64,000 nucleotides of DNA from Candidatus Pantoea edessiphila (lineage in GTDB: Bacteria; Pseudomonadota; Gammaproteobacteria; Enterobacterales; Enterobacteriaceae): NCBI RefSeq assembly GCF_002933315.1, contig NZ_PDKT01000001.1:124001-188000 (forward strand), in the 5' to 3' direction. How positions within the stretch are numbered: position 1 is the first letter of the stretch; the number at the start of each line of letters is the position of its first letter. The notes under the pieces are model-generated. The model searched no databases, was not told the DNA's origin, and saw nothing but the letters and a program-made list of their open reading frames with translations. A program made the translations under genes and the position numbers. This document shows positions 41,562 to 52,255 of this stretch, piece by piece.

Positions 41562-42953
41562 TTATATTAATTTTAAGATGGATTCAGTAGTGGTTTTTGC
41601 ATCACCAAATAACATATATGTATTATCTTTAAAAAATAATGGATTATTAATACCAGCATAACCTAAATTCATAGATCTTTTGAAAACTATTACATTTTGA
41701 GCTTTCCATACTTCTAGTACAGGCATTCCATAAATTGGACTATTAGGATCATCCTGTGCAGATGGATTTACAGTATCATTAGCTCCGATTACTAAAACTG
41801 TATCAGTATTTTCAAAATCATCATTAATTTCATCCATTTCCAATACTATATCATATGGAACCCGTGCTTCTGCAAGCAAAACATTCATATGTCCGGGTAA
41901 ACGACCAGCAACTGGATGAATACCAAAAAGAACTTTAATACCGTATTGTTGTAATTTTTGAGTTATTTTTGCTATTGAGTGTTGAGCTTGTGCCACTGCC
42001 ATACCATATCCCGGTGTGATAACTACAGAAGTAGAATTTTTTAAAACATCTACTAGTTCTTCTATTGAAATTTCATGGTATTTACTGTTTATAACTTCTT
42101 TTTCAAGATCAGTTTTAATAGTATGTAATCCTCCCGAAATTACATTCACCAATGAGCGATTCATTGCTTTACACATGATATAAGAAAGAATAGCTCCTGA
42201 TGAACCTACTAAAGAACCAGTAATAATTAAAAGATCATTACCTAACATAAATCCTGCAGCAGCTGAAGCCCAGCCAGAATAAGAATTTAACATAGAAACT
42301 ATAACTGGCATATCAGTACCACTAATAGACAATACTAAGTTTCCCCCAAATAAAAATGCTATCGCAGTCATTATAATTAATGAGAAAATTTGAACGTTAA
42401 TAATATTAGTGTTAATAAATAATAACAAAAGTATACAAGATATTCCTAATACCAGACAATTTAATTTATGATGATGCGGTAATACTAAAGGTTGAGAGCG
42501 AATTTTTCCAGATAATTTACCGAATGCTACTAAGGAACCGGTAAAAGTCATAGCACCAATAAATATACCAATAAAAATTTCAATTAAATGAACGTTGTTT
42601 TCTTTAATTAGTGAATTAAATGAATAATTCATATAACTATTGATACCTACTAATACTGCTGCTAAACCAACGAAACTGTGCAAAATTGCAATTAATTCTG
42701 GCATTTTAGTCATTTCAATTTTTTTTGACAAAAAAATTCCGATTAATCCACCTATAGCCATAGATATAAAAATTAAGATAGTATTATGGATAATTTGTTG
42801 AATTAAAACAGTTGCAATCAATGCAATAGTCATGCCAATAATTCCAAAAAAATTTCCTTGTTTGGAAGTTTCGTGTTTTGAAAGACCCTTTAAACTAAAA
42901 ATAAAAAGTATTGCAGAAATGATGTATGCTGCAGTTACTAAGCCACTATACAT
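41562..42953 (-). CDS. pntB: NAD(P) transhydrogenase subunit beta
   Basis: Membrane subunit of the proton-driven transhydrogenase that makes NADPH from NADH. It has 463 residues (E. coli 462). About nine hydrophobic segments occupy the first 260 residues; the C-terminal NADP-binding domain has [33 protein letters not shown] and [20 protein letters not shown]. It begins 3 bp after pntA, so the two are one operon. Confidence 0.97.
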   Translation of the reverse strand: MYSGLVTAAYIISAILFIFSLKGLSKHETSKQGNFFGIIGMTIALIATVLIQQIIHNTILIFISMAIGGLIGIFLSKKIEMTKMPELIAILHSFVGLAAVLVGINSYMNYSFNSLIKENNVHLIEIFIGIFIGAMTFTGSLVAFGKLSGKIRSQPLVLPHHHKLNCLVLGISCILLLLFINTNIINVQIFSLIIMTAIAFLFGGNLVLSISGTDMPVIVSMLNSYSGWASAAAGFMLGNDLLIITGSLVGSSGAILSYIMCKAMNRSLVNVISGGLHTIKTDLEKEVINSKYHEISIEELVDVLKNSTSVVITPGYGMAVAQAQHSIAKITQKLQQYGIKVLFGIHPVAGRLPGHMNVLLAEARVPYDIVLEMDEINDDFENTDTVLVIGANDTVNPSAQDDPNSPIYGMPVLEVWKAQNVIVFKRSMNLGYAGINNPLFFKDNTYMLFGDAKTTTESILKLI

Positions 42954-42956
42954 AAT

Positions 42957-44483
42957 TCACCCCTTACGAAACATTTTTAGCATCCGATGAGTCACATTAA
43001 ATCCACCGAATATGTTAACGCTAGAAATTAATATAGCGAAAAAAGAAATACAATTAATTATGCTATTGCATCCTATTTGTAATATTGATCCAATGATAAT
43101 AATACCTGAAATAGCATTAGTAACAGACATTAATGGAGTATGTAAAGCATGGTTAACATCCCAAACTATGTAATAACCTACGATACAAGAAAGGGTAAAT
43201 ATAGTAAAATGAGATAAAAGATCCGGTGAAGCATTATTAGCTAAATAAATAAATAACATAGATAATAATACAGTCAAAACGTATTTATAACGATTATCTC
43301 TCGTTTTTATTTGTTGCTTCTGTTGATAGTTATCAACATTTGTTTTTGGTATAGCAGAAATTTGAATAGGAGGAGCGGGCCAAATTATTTTACCGTTATC
43401 AATAATTGTAATATTGCGAACTATTATATCATTAAAGTTTAAATCAATTTTACCTGTTTTATCTCTACATATTAGTTTTATTAAATTAAATATATTAGTA
43501 GCATATAATTGAGAAGATTGACTTGATAAACGACTAGTCAGGTCACTATATCCAATAATCTTTACGTCATTATCTGTTTTTATCACTTGATTAGCAATAG
43601 TTAATGAGCAATTTCCACCTGACTGTATTGCTAAATCAACAATTATACTACCTTGTTTCATATTCAACACCATTTCTTTTGTAATAAGTTTTGGTGCTTT
43701 TTTACCTGGAATTAAAGCAGTAGTTACTACGATATCAACTTCTTTTATTTGAGAATGAAATAATTTCATTTCTGCTTCTATAAACTCTTTAGACATTACT
43801 GAAGCATATCCATCAGCAGAACTGATATTTTCTCCAAAATTTAATTCAAGAAATTCAGCACCTAAACTTTGTATTTGTTCCTTAACTTCTGGACGAGTAT
43901 CAAATGCTCTTACTATAGCACCCATATTTTTTGCTGCACTTATAGCCGCTAAGCCAGCTACACCTGCACCAATTACCAATACTTTAGCAGGTAATACTTT
44001 ACCTGCTGCAGTAATTTGTCCACCAAAAAATCTATCAAATTCATAAGCAGCTTCAATTATAGCACGATAACCAGCTATATTTGCCATTGAGCTAAGTGCA
44101 TCTAAAGACTGTGCACGAGAAATACGAGGTACAGCATCCATAGCAAGTACTGTTATTTCTTTTTGTGCTAATTTTGTAATGAGGGATTTATTTTGAGAAG
44201 GCCAAATAAAACATATTAATATAATTCCTTTTTTTAGCATAGATATTTCTTGATCATCAGGTGCATTAATTTTTAAGATAACATCTACTGTCCAAATTTC
44301 TTGACTGTTAGTAATTTTAGCTCCTGCATTGATATATTCTTGATTATTAAAATTGGCATTTTTGCCTGCATTATTTTCAATATTGATACTAAAACCTAAA
44401 TTTATTAATTGTTTAACAGTCTTTGGTGTAGCAGCTACACGGGACTCATTTAGTAATTTTTCTTTAGGTATCCCGATTAACAT
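42957..44483 (-). CDS. pntA: NAD(P) transhydrogenase subunit alpha
   Basis: NAD-binding subunit of the transhydrogenase. It has 508 residues (E. coli 510). The start [20 protein letters not shown] is typical, followed by the Rossmann motif [14 protein letters not shown] and the [19 protein letters not shown] segment; the last 100 residues form membrane helices ending RMLKMFRKG. With NADP-dependent Icd in this window, it provides two NADPH routes in a reduced genome. Its upstream spacer is divergent to fabI. Confidence 0.97.
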   Translation of the reverse strand: MLIGIPKEKLLNESRVAATPKTVKQLINLGFSINIENNAGKNANFNNQEYINAGAKITNSQEIWTVDVILKINAPDDQEISMLKKGIILICFIWPSQNKSLITKLAQKEITVLAMDAVPRISRAQSLDALSSMANIAGYRAIIEAAYEFDRFFGGQITAAGKVLPAKVLVIGAGVAGLAAISAAKNMGAIVRAFDTRPEVKEQIQSLGAEFLELNFGENISSADGYASVMSKEFIEAEMKLFHSQIKEVDIVVTTALIPGKKAPKLITKEMVLNMKQGSIIVDLAIQSGGNCSLTIANQVIKTDNDVKIIGYSDLTSRLSSQSSQLYATNIFNLIKLICRDKTGKIDLNFNDIIVRNITIIDNGKIIWPAPPIQISAIPKTNVDNYQQKQQIKTRDNRYKYVLTVLLSMLFIYLANNASPDLLSHFTIFTLSCIVGYYIVWDVNHALHTPLMSVTNAISGIIIIGSILQIGCNSIINCISFFAILISSVNIFGGFNVTHRMLKMFRKG

Positions 44484-45207
44484 ACATATTCCTTTTTGAA
44501 ATATATTTAAATTTTAAAAAGTAAATTTTTTAAAAAAAATCTATTTTAAAGTAATGATGAACAACTTATATAAGATAAATATTGTCAATTAAACAAAAAA
44601 TGTATCAATTAAGTACTGAATAATTTTATTAATGAATATAGCATATATTTACTAATGAATAGTATAAGATAGAATGATAATAATATGTGACTATGAATTA
44701 TGTGAATGTAAATTAATATAATATTTCAATACTTTTGATACTATTAAGTACACTAAAATATAATAATAATTAAATGTATTTTTTTAATTGAATAATCAGA
44801 AACATTGAGACTAGCATTATAGTAATAATTAAATTTTTACTAAACTTAAATATTTATAATTTATTATAATTATCATATTACTTTAATTGAAATTTATATT
44901 TCTAAATAATTTATATTATACATAAAATTTCATTTTGTATGTTTACTTAAATATTTATTTTGTTGAACGGATAAATATATTTTTTAATAAAACAAGTGAA
45001 TTTATCAGTATTAATTAATTTATTAATTATTTTTCTATTAAATTTTTTTAATTTTACTATTTAGGTAAAACTATATCTAATATAAAAGATAGCTAAAATT
45101 ATATGATTAAGTTTTCATATCATTTAAATTTTTAAAGATATAAAAATTTAAGCAAATAAATATCATAAGAACATTAAATATTAATTTAATTAATCAAGGA
45201 TTAATTT
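44484..45207. other. 724-bp divergent spacer between pntA and fabI
   Basis: No gene or RNA recognised. In E. coli these genes are far apart, so this is a deletion junction. It must contain promoters of both pntAB and fabI, none of which I can place with confidence. Confidence 0.55.
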
Positions 45208-45990
45208 ATGAGTTTTCTTAGTGGCAAACGTATTTTGATTACTGGTATTGCTAATAAATTATCTATTGCCTACGGTATTGCGCAAGCTATGCATAAACAA
45301 AAAGCAGAATTAGCTTTTACTTATCAAAATAATAAATTAAAAAATCGTGTTGAAAACCTAGCTAAACATTTTAACTCGGATATTGTTTTGCCATGTGATG
45401 TATCTCACAATAATAATATTCAATTATTATTTGTTACATTGTCTAAAATATGGAATAAATTTGATGGTTTAGTTCATTCTATTGGATTTGCTCCAAAAAA
45501 TGAATTAAATGGAGATTATGTAGATACTGTTACATATAAAGGATTTAAGATTACACATAAAATTAGTAGTTATAGTTTTGTTTCTATGGTAAAAGAATGC
45601 AAAACAATGTTAAATCCAAATTCAGCATTATTAACTTTATCTTATTTAGGATCTGAAAGAGCAATACCTAATTACAACGTAATGGGATTAGCAAAAGCTT
45701 CGTTAGAGGCAAATGTTCGTTATATCGCAAATTCAATTGGTCATAAAGGAATAAGGGTTAATGCTATTTCTGCTGGTCCTGTTCGTACTTTAGCTGCATC
45801 TGGCATAAAAAACTTTCGTAAAATGTTAGAATGTTATAAAAGAATTACTCCTCTTCGTCGTACAGTAACGATTGAAGAAATAGGTAATTCAGCTGCTTTT
45901 TTATGTTCAGATTTAGCAAGTGGTATTACAGGACAAACTATATATGTTGATGGTGGTTTTAATATTGCAACTATAAATGAACTATTATGA
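45208..45990 (+). CDS. fabI: Enoyl-[acyl-carrier-protein] reductase (NADH)
   Basis: Last step of each cycle of type II fatty acid synthesis. It has 260 residues (E. coli 262). The SDR-like catalytic residues are Tyr146, Tyr156 and Lys163, at the same numbers as in E. coli, in [20 protein letters not shown]. The N terminus [20 protein letters not shown] binds NADH. AAGGA precedes the ATG. A single gene between two deletion junctions. Confidence 0.97.
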   Translation: MSFLSGKRILITGIANKLSIAYGIAQAMHKQKAELAFTYQNNKLKNRVENLAKHFNSDIVLPCDVSHNNNIQLLFVTLSKIWNKFDGLVHSIGFAPKNELNGDYVDTVTYKGFKITHKISSYSFVSMVKECKTMLNPNSALLTLSYLGSERAIPNYNVMGLAKASLEANVRYIANSIGHKGIRVNAISAGPVRTLAASGIKNFRKMLECYKRITPLRRTVTIEEIGNSAAFLCSDLASGITGQTIYVDGGFNIATINELL

Positions 45991-46134
45991 TATTTTAATA
46001 ATATAAAAATATTAATTCTATCTTGCATTTTTATGCAAATTTGAATTAAATGTGATTATTATTTTTTATTTAATTTTTTTAGATTCAATCTATAATCTTT
46101 AATAATTACATATAATTGATTCAATATTATAACT

Positions 46135-48414
46135 ATGAAATTTAAAAAAAAAATTAAACCTTATAGTTCAGCTGCAGGTGGATGGGATTCAATAAAATCT
46201 ACTGCTCGTTTTGTTTTTGACAGTCATGCTGGATTTAAAAGTATACGTAGTTTACTAAACATCAACAAAAATAATGGATTTGATTGTCCAGGGTGTGCTT
46301 GGGGAAAAGATAATAAAAGCACTTTTGATTTTTGTGAAAATGGTGCAAAAGCAGTTGCCTGGGAAATTACAAATAAAGCTATTGATAGAACATTTTTTTC
46401 TAAAAATAGTGTAAAATTTTTATGTAATCAAAGTGATCATTTCTTAGAATATCAAGGTCGTTTAATTGAGCCGCTTTACTACAATTCTCAAAATGATCAT
46501 TATGAGTATATTAGTTGGAAAAATGCTTTTCAATTAATTTCAAAACACATTAATGCAATGGATCATCCAGATCAAATAGAACTGTATACTTCAGGACGGA
46601 CTAGCAATGAAGCAGCTTGGATTTATCAATTATTTGGCCGTATGCTAGGCACAAATAATTTTCCTGATTGTTCAAATATGTGTCATGAAGCTAGTGGTAT
46701 AGGACTAAATTTGAGTATTGGAGTAGTTAAAGGTACAGTTAATTTAAATGATTTCGATAATTCAGAAGCTATTTTTGTTTTTGGACAGAATCCAGGCAGC
46801 AATCATCCAAGAATGTTACATAGTTTACGTCGTGCATTTGATAAAGGTGCAAAGATAGTTGTTTTTAATACGTTAAGGGAACGTGGCTTAGAACGTTTTT
46901 CTGATCCAAGAAAACCTATTGAAGTTATTACTCCTCTACATAGAATTATAAATTCTGCATATTATCAACCAAATCTAGGTGGTGATATGGCTGTAGTACG
47001 TGGTATCGTCAAATGTTTATTAGAACAACATCGGTCAACAAAGATTTTTAAAAAAGGAGGTATTTTTGATATTGATTTTATTAAAAATAAAACTTATGGT
47101 GTTAATGATTATTTCAAAGTAATAGATAATACTAATTGGGATCAAATATTATTACAGTCTGGTTTAACAAAAGAGCAAATTTGTGAAGCTGCATCTATCT
47201 ATTATAATGCAAAAAAAATCATTTGTACTTGGGGCATGGGAATAACTCAGCATAAACATTCTGTTAATACAGTTAGAGAAATTATTAATTTACAATTATT
47301 ATTTGGCCAAATAGGAAGAAAGGGAGCAGGGTTATGTCCAGTACGAGGTCACAGTAATGTCCAAGGTAATCGTACTATGGGTATTAATGAAAAACCAGAT
47401 ATTATTTTTCTTAATGCATTAGAAAAATATTTTAAATTTAAACCTCCACAATCAAAGGGTCATAATACTATTGAAGCTTTAAATGCAATGATAAAAGGTA
47501 AAATTAGAGTGTTTATTTCATTAGGCGGTAATCTAGTTGCAGCTGCACCTGATTCTATATATGCCAAACAAGCTTTCTCACGTTGTGGATTGACAGTACA
47601 TATTAGTACTAAATTAAATCGTAGTCATCTAGTACCTGGAAAAGAATCCTTAATATTACCAACAATTGGTCGTACCGAAATAGATAAAACCATTAATGGA
47701 AATCAATTTATTACAGTAGAGGATACATTTAGTATGGTGCATAGTTCACAAGGTAAATGTAAACCTTTATCCAAAAAACAACGTTCAGAAATTGCTATCA
47801 TATCTGAACTTGCTTATCAAGTATTAGGTGATGATAAAATAAAATGGAATGATTTAGCAAATGATTATAATTTAATTCGCAAACAAATTTCTGAAGTGAT
47901 TCCAGGTTTTACTGAATTAACTAATAAATCTAGTGTTTTTAAAGGTTTTTATTTAAAAAATAAAGCATCAAAACATATTTTTAATACCTTATCAAAAAAA
48001 GCACAGTTTAGTAGTGCTGTTTTGCCTAAAACATTATTTGCAAATCTAGATTTAGAGGTTCAATTTACTTTACAAACATTACGTGCACATGATCAATATA
48101 ATACTACTATTTATGGTTTTGATGATCGTTACCGTGGTATATATGGACAAAGAAATATATTATTTATTAATATCAATGATATAAATACATTAGGATTTAA
48201 AGAAGGACAATATGTAGATATAGAAACGATATGGAATGATGGCATAATACGTTCTATCAAAAAATTTAAATTAGTAGCATATAATATTCCTATTGGAAAT
48301 TTAGCAGCTTATTATCCGGAAACCAACGTATTGATACCAATGGATAGTTTTGGTGACTATAGTTATACGCCAACTTCTAAATCAGTTCCAGTGAGATTGA
48401 AATTATCTGAATAG
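46135..48414 (+). CDS. ydeP: YdeP-type molybdopterin oxidoreductase (FdhF-like alpha subunit)
   Basis: 759 residues, the same as E. coli YdeP. It matches YdeP across its length: FDCPGCAWG near the N terminus, ELYTSGRTSNEAA, NNFPDCSNMCHE, QNPGSNHPRML, GMGITQHKHS, RGHSNVQGNRTMGI and the C-terminal RAHDQYNTTIYGFDDRYRG. The family binds bis-MGD molybdopterin and probably one Fe-S cluster; the exact reaction is not known, although YdeP is linked to acid resistance in E. coli. It requires molybdenum cofactor, whose genes are not in this window. There is no selenocysteine. Intactness in a reduced genome suggests a conserved function. Confidence 0.93.
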   Translation: MKFKKKIKPYSSAAGGWDSIKSTARFVFDSHAGFKSIRSLLNINKNNGFDCPGCAWGKDNKSTFDFCENGAKAVAWEITNKAIDRTFFSKNSVKFLCNQSDHFLEYQGRLIEPLYYNSQNDHYEYISWKNAFQLISKHINAMDHPDQIELYTSGRTSNEAAWIYQLFGRMLGTNNFPDCSNMCHEASGIGLNLSIGVVKGTVNLNDFDNSEAIFVFGQNPGSNHPRMLHSLRRAFDKGAKIVVFNTLRERGLERFSDPRKPIEVITPLHRIINSAYYQPNLGGDMAVVRGIVKCLLEQHRSTKIFKKGGIFDIDFIKNKTYGVNDYFKVIDNTNWDQILLQSGLTKEQICEAASIYYNAKKIICTWGMGITQHKHSVNTVREIINLQLLFGQIGRKGAGLCPVRGHSNVQGNRTMGINEKPDIIFLNALEKYFKFKPPQSKGHNTIEALNAMIKGKIRVFISLGGNLVAAAPDSIYAKQAFSRCGLTVHISTKLNRSHLVPGKESLILPTIGRTEIDKTINGNQFITVEDTFSMVHSSQGKCKPLSKKQRSEIAIISELAYQVLGDDKIKWNDLANDYNLIRKQISEVIPGFTELTNKSSVFKGFYLKNKASKHIFNTLSKKAQFSSAVLPKTLFANLDLEVQFTLQTLRAHDQYNTTIYGFDDRYRGIYGQRNILFININDINTLGFKEGQYVDIETIWNDGIIRSIKKFKLVAYNIPIGNLAAYYPETNVLIPMDSFGDYSYTPTSKSVPVRLKLSE

Positions 48415-48508
48415 TCTTATAATATAAAGGTATATATAAAATAATTTTTATAAAAAATATCTTTATATGTTTAATTAAATTTACCTATTATTTATAATAA
48501 TAAATACT

Positions 48509-50440
48509 ATGTTCCAAAATAATCCATTACTTATACAACTTAAGAAGAAATTAAAAATACAAAATAATTTTGTTGAAGGTATTGTCAAACGTAAAGAAAG
48601 AGGATTTGGTTTTTTAGAAATTAATCAGCAAAAAAGCTATTTTATTTCTCCTGTTCAAATGAAAAAAGTAATGCATGGTGATAGAATAATCGCAACTATA
48701 TGCAATTATAAAGAGCGGGAATTCGCAAATCCAAAAAAATTAATTGAACCATTTTTAAATCGATTTGTAGGGCGTATATACAAAAAAAACAATTTTATTT
48801 CAATAATTCCAGACAATCCTTTTTTAAATGAAGTAATTCCTTGTAATAACATAAATAATGTGAAATATGTCTTTCAAGATGGTGATTGGGCAGTAGCTAA
48901 AATGTGTTCACATCCATTAAGAGATAACAGAAATTTTTGTGCAGAAATCATTGATTTTATAGTCAAAGCTAACGATCAATATGCTCCATGGTGGGTTACT
49001 TTATCACGTCATAATCTTGAACGTGAAGCACCAAATATTGATTTAGGTGAAATGATTAACGAAAACTTAAAACGTAAGGATTTAGCAGATCTAGATTTTA
49101 TTACAATTGATAATATTACTACTGAAGATATGGATGATGCACTTTATGTACAAGAACTACCTAACGGTAATTTAAAGCTTACTGTTGCTATTGCTGATCC
49201 TACTTCTTATGTTCCTGAAGGTAGTCAATTAGATATTGTTGCTGCTCAACGTGGATTTACTAATTACTTACCAGGATTTAATATACCTATGTTACCACGT
49301 CAACTTTCTGATGATATCTGTTCTTTACGTCCTCATATTAGACGTCCTGTACTTGCTTGTAGTGTTATCATAACAAATGAAGGTAAATTATTAGATATTA
49401 ATTTCTTTTCTGCATGGATAAAATCTAAAGCTAAATTAGCTTACAATGAAGTTTCTGATTGGTTAGAAAATATTGGTACATGGCAGCCAATGAACATAAA
49501 CATTGCTAATCAAATTCGTTTATTATACCGTTTATGTTTAATACGTATTAAGTGGAGAAAAAATTATGCACTAATATTTCAAGATCGTCCAGATTATAAA
49601 TTTTTAATTGGTAATAGAGGTGAGATATTAGAAATTATTTCTGAAAAACGTCGTATTGCTAACCATATTGTTGAAGAATCTATGATTGTTGCTAATATAT
49701 GTGCAGGTAAGATTTTATGTGAAAAGTTAGGTTTTGGTATTTATAATGTACATTCAGGTTTTGATTTGGCTAATATTGAACAAGCTGTTGCAGTTTTAGC
49801 AACACATGGAATTGTAGTTGATGCTAAGACTATTGCTACTTTAGAAGGTTTTCGATCATTGCGTCGTCAATTAGACAATCAGCCTACACAATTTCTAAAT
49901 CATAGATTAAGACGCTTCCAATCATTTGCTGAAATTAGTACTAAACCAGGACCTCATTTTGGTTTGGGTATTGAAAATTATGCAACTTGGACTTCGCCTA
50001 TGCGTAAATTTAGTGATATGGTAAATCATAGATTATTAAAAGCAATTATTCTTGGAAATAAAGTTGCATGTCCTGATAGTACATTAATTATAAAAATTAG
50101 TGAACGTAAACGATTAAATCGTATGGCAGAAAAGGATATTGGGGATTGGTTATATGCTTCTTATCTTTCAAAATTTGCTGATACTAATCATAAATTTATC
50201 ACTGAAATTATTTATCTATCACGTAAGGGTATGAGAGTAAAGCTTTTAGATAATGGAGCTATAGCGTTTATTCCTTACTCTTTTATTCATATGGTACGTG
50301 ATGAACTCATATGCAATCAAGAACATGGAACTTTAAAAGTTAAAGGTAAAATTTTATACCGTGTTACTGATGTTATAAATGTAATGATTGATAAAGTATG
50401 CTTAGATACACGTGTTATAGTAGCACGTCCAATCATTTAA
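48509..50440 (+). CDS. rnb: Exoribonuclease II
   Basis: Processive 3'-5' single-strand exoribonuclease in mRNA turnover. It has 643 residues (E. coli 644). Cold-shock domains occupy the first 170 residues, the RNB catalytic domain includes the Asp cluster in [16 protein letters not shown], and a C-terminal S1 domain is present ([22 protein letters not shown] region). A series of three hairpins follows the stop codon. Confidence 0.96.
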   Translation: MFQNNPLLIQLKKKLKIQNNFVEGIVKRKERGFGFLEINQQKSYFISPVQMKKVMHGDRIIATICNYKEREFANPKKLIEPFLNRFVGRIYKKNNFISIIPDNPFLNEVIPCNNINNVKYVFQDGDWAVAKMCSHPLRDNRNFCAEIIDFIVKANDQYAPWWVTLSRHNLEREAPNIDLGEMINENLKRKDLADLDFITIDNITTEDMDDALYVQELPNGNLKLTVAIADPTSYVPEGSQLDIVAAQRGFTNYLPGFNIPMLPRQLSDDICSLRPHIRRPVLACSVIITNEGKLLDINFFSAWIKSKAKLAYNEVSDWLENIGTWQPMNINIANQIRLLYRLCLIRIKWRKNYALIFQDRPDYKFLIGNRGEILEIISEKRRIANHIVEESMIVANICAGKILCEKLGFGIYNVHSGFDLANIEQAVAVLATHGIVVDAKTIATLEGFRSLRRQLDNQPTQFLNHRLRRFQSFAEISTKPGPHFGLGIENYATWTSPMRKFSDMVNHRLLKAIILGNKVACPDSTLIIKISERKRLNRMAEKDIGDWLYASYLSKFADTNHKFITEIIYLSRKGMRVKLLDNGAIAFIPYSFIHMVRDELICNQEHGTLKVKGKILYRVTDVINVMIDKVCLDTRVIVARPII

Positions 50441-50443
50441 AAT

Positions 50444-50473
50444 GATCGAATATAATGATCATTATATTCGATC
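50444..50473. terminator. Perfect 30-bp palindrome after rnb
   Basis: GATCGAATATAAT, loop GATC, ATTATATTCGATC: a 13-bp perfect stem starting 3 bp after the rnb stop codon. It is not followed by a T run, so it may act as a mRNA 3' end stabiliser or as a bidirectional terminator between convergent rnb and pgpB. Confidence 0.6.
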
Positions 50474-50490
50474 TACCAATCTAGTTGGTA
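50474..50490. repeat. Second short hairpin in the rnb-pgpB spacer
   Basis: TACCAA, loop TCTAG, TTGGTA. It directly abuts the large palindrome that precedes it. Confidence 0.4.
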
Positions 50491-50525
50491 ATTACCGTAA
50501 ACATTTAGCATAAATATTTCTTTGT

Positions 50526-50546
50526 ATAACCTTTAAAAAAGGTTAT
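50526..50546. terminator. Third hairpin in the rnb-pgpB spacer
   Basis: ATAACCTTT, loop AAA, AAAGGTTAT, followed by TTAT on the + strand; the perfect 9-bp stem could terminate rnb transcripts. The reverse reading is similar, so it can serve pgpB also. Confidence 0.5.
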
Positions 50547-50722
50547 TTATGTTAACTTAATTATATATTTAGAATACTTAATTTGAATTATTAAAACTTA
50601 TAAAATTAGAATTAACAAAGTGTATTTATCTCTTTTTAAAAATTATTTTTATTAATCAAAATAATGTAAATTTTCTTGTTTTTAATCTTTTTTTTTAAAT
50701 AAAGATAATCAATTAAATTGAT

Positions 50723-51445
50723 TTATTGTTTTCTATTTATCAGTATTAAATAATTTATCGAATAAATCATTAAATTAACTAAAATCCAGGATAATATATT
50801 TGCTACTACTAGATCTTGTACCCAATGCATACCGAATAATAGTCGACTTGCCATAATAATATATGCCCAAATCAATACAATTAAAATTGTTTTATAATAT
50901 CTGTAAGGCCATAAAAAATACATTACTAGTAATGCCCAAGAACTGACAAAAATAGTATGTCCTGATGGAAAAGAGAAATCGGTTTCATGTATCCAGTGTT
51001 GTTTAAGCCAAATAGGTACGGTTTTATTAGAAATATTTAAATCCACTATTTTTTTTCTACGTTCTTCAATCTTTAATTGATAAAATTTTTGACTATTTAT
51101 TCCATAATTACTTTCTAACCATATTACATAAGGACGAGGTTCTTTGGTGTTATATTTTATAAAAGATTTAATCTGTTGACCAGCAACAATGGTAATATTA
51201 ATTATGAAAATTAATATTAATAAAACATTTGCTTTAGACGGTAAGCACTTAAACATCAAAATACTTAGTAATACATTAGTTAAAATGACCCATGGACTAT
51301 TTACAGTTTGCATGATTATAAATAACCACAGTAAATTTATATCATTTTTACAAGGATTCCAATGCCATTCTGATAACCAAAATGTTAATGGCATTATTGA
51401 TAATAATAACATTCCTAGAGTAGTATGGCGTAAAATTTTAAACAC
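50723..51445 (-). CDS. pgpB: Phosphatidylglycerophosphatase B (PAP2 family)
   Basis: Membrane phosphatase acting on phosphatidylglycerol phosphate and undecaprenyl pyrophosphate. It has 240 residues (E. coli 254). The three PAP2 motifs are seen: KYNTKEPRP, FPSGHT, and SRLLFGMHWVQD with the catalytic His. Six or so hydrophobic segments indicate an inner-membrane protein. It is convergent with rnb and divergent from ribA, as in E. coli. Confidence 0.94.
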   Translation of the reverse strand: MFKILRHTTLGMLLLSIMPLTFWLSEWHWNPCKNDINLLWLFIIMQTVNSPWVILTNVLLSILMFKCLPSKANVLLILIFIINITIVAGQQIKSFIKYNTKEPRPYVIWLESNYGINSQKFYQLKIEERRKKIVDLNISNKTVPIWLKQHWIHETDFSFPSGHTIFVSSWALLVMYFLWPYRYYKTILIVLIWAYIIMASRLLFGMHWVQDLVVANILSWILVNLMIYSINYLILINRKQ

Positions 51446-51655
51446 CTTTTTTCCTTTTAATTGGAATAATAAAATAAGTTTTTGAATAATTAAAAATTTT
51501 AATTTAATAAAGATTATATTAATAATAAATCAATTAATAAAATGAAATTAATACTAAACTAATGTATCCTATCGAAATTAGGAAATTGTCATTAATTAAA
51601 ATAATAGGTAAATTATTATACCAATATTATATTTCTAAATATTTTGGAGAATAAA

Positions 51656-52249
51656 ATGCAACTTAAACGAACAGCACAAGCTAAATTACCAACAATATGG
51701 GGAGATTTTATTATAGTGGGTTTCGAAGAGTTAAGAACAGGTAATAATCATATTGCATTAGTATTTGGTAATATTAACAATAAAAATCCAATATTGGCTA
51801 GGATACATTCAGAATGTTTAACCGGAGATGCATTTTTTAGTGTTCGTTGTGATTGTGGTTTTCAATTAACAGCAGCATTAAAGGCAATCGTTGAAGAAAA
51901 CATGGGTGTTTTGTTATATCATCGTCAAGAAGGTAGAAATATTGGTTTACTAAATAAAATTCTTGCCTATGAATTACAGGATAAAGGTTGTGATACTGTA
52001 GAAGCTAATTATAATTTAGGTTTTAATGCAGACGAAAGAGATTTTACACTTTGTGCAGATATGTTTAAACTACTAGATATTAATAAAGTAAGATTGCTAA
52101 CCAACAACCCTAGAAAAGTAGAAATATTGAAAAAATCTGGAATTAATATTATTGAACGAGTACCGTTGGTTGTTGGTAGAAATCCTAAAAATGCATGTTA
52201 TCTTAATACAAAAGCAGAAAAAATGGGACATTTACTACCAAAATCTTAA
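51656..52249 (+). CDS. ribA: GTP cyclohydrolase II
   Basis: Opens GTP in the first step of riboflavin synthesis. From the ATG at 51656 it has 197 residues (E. coli 196) and begins [13 protein letters not shown] as in E. coli. GGAG lies six to seven bases upstream; a TTG four codons before overlaps this site and is unlikely. The zinc cysteines are in [21 protein letters not shown], catalytic residues in [11 protein letters not shown]. It ends 6 bp from the convergent acnA stop. Confidence 0.96.
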   Translation: MQLKRTAQAKLPTIWGDFIIVGFEELRTGNNHIALVFGNINNKNPILARIHSECLTGDAFFSVRCDCGFQLTAALKAIVEENMGVLLYHRQEGRNIGLLNKILAYELQDKGCDTVEANYNLGFNADERDFTLCADMFKLLDINKVRLLTNNPRKVEILKKSGINIIERVPLVVGRNPKNACYLNTKAEKMGHLLPKS

Positions 52250-52255
52250 CATACA

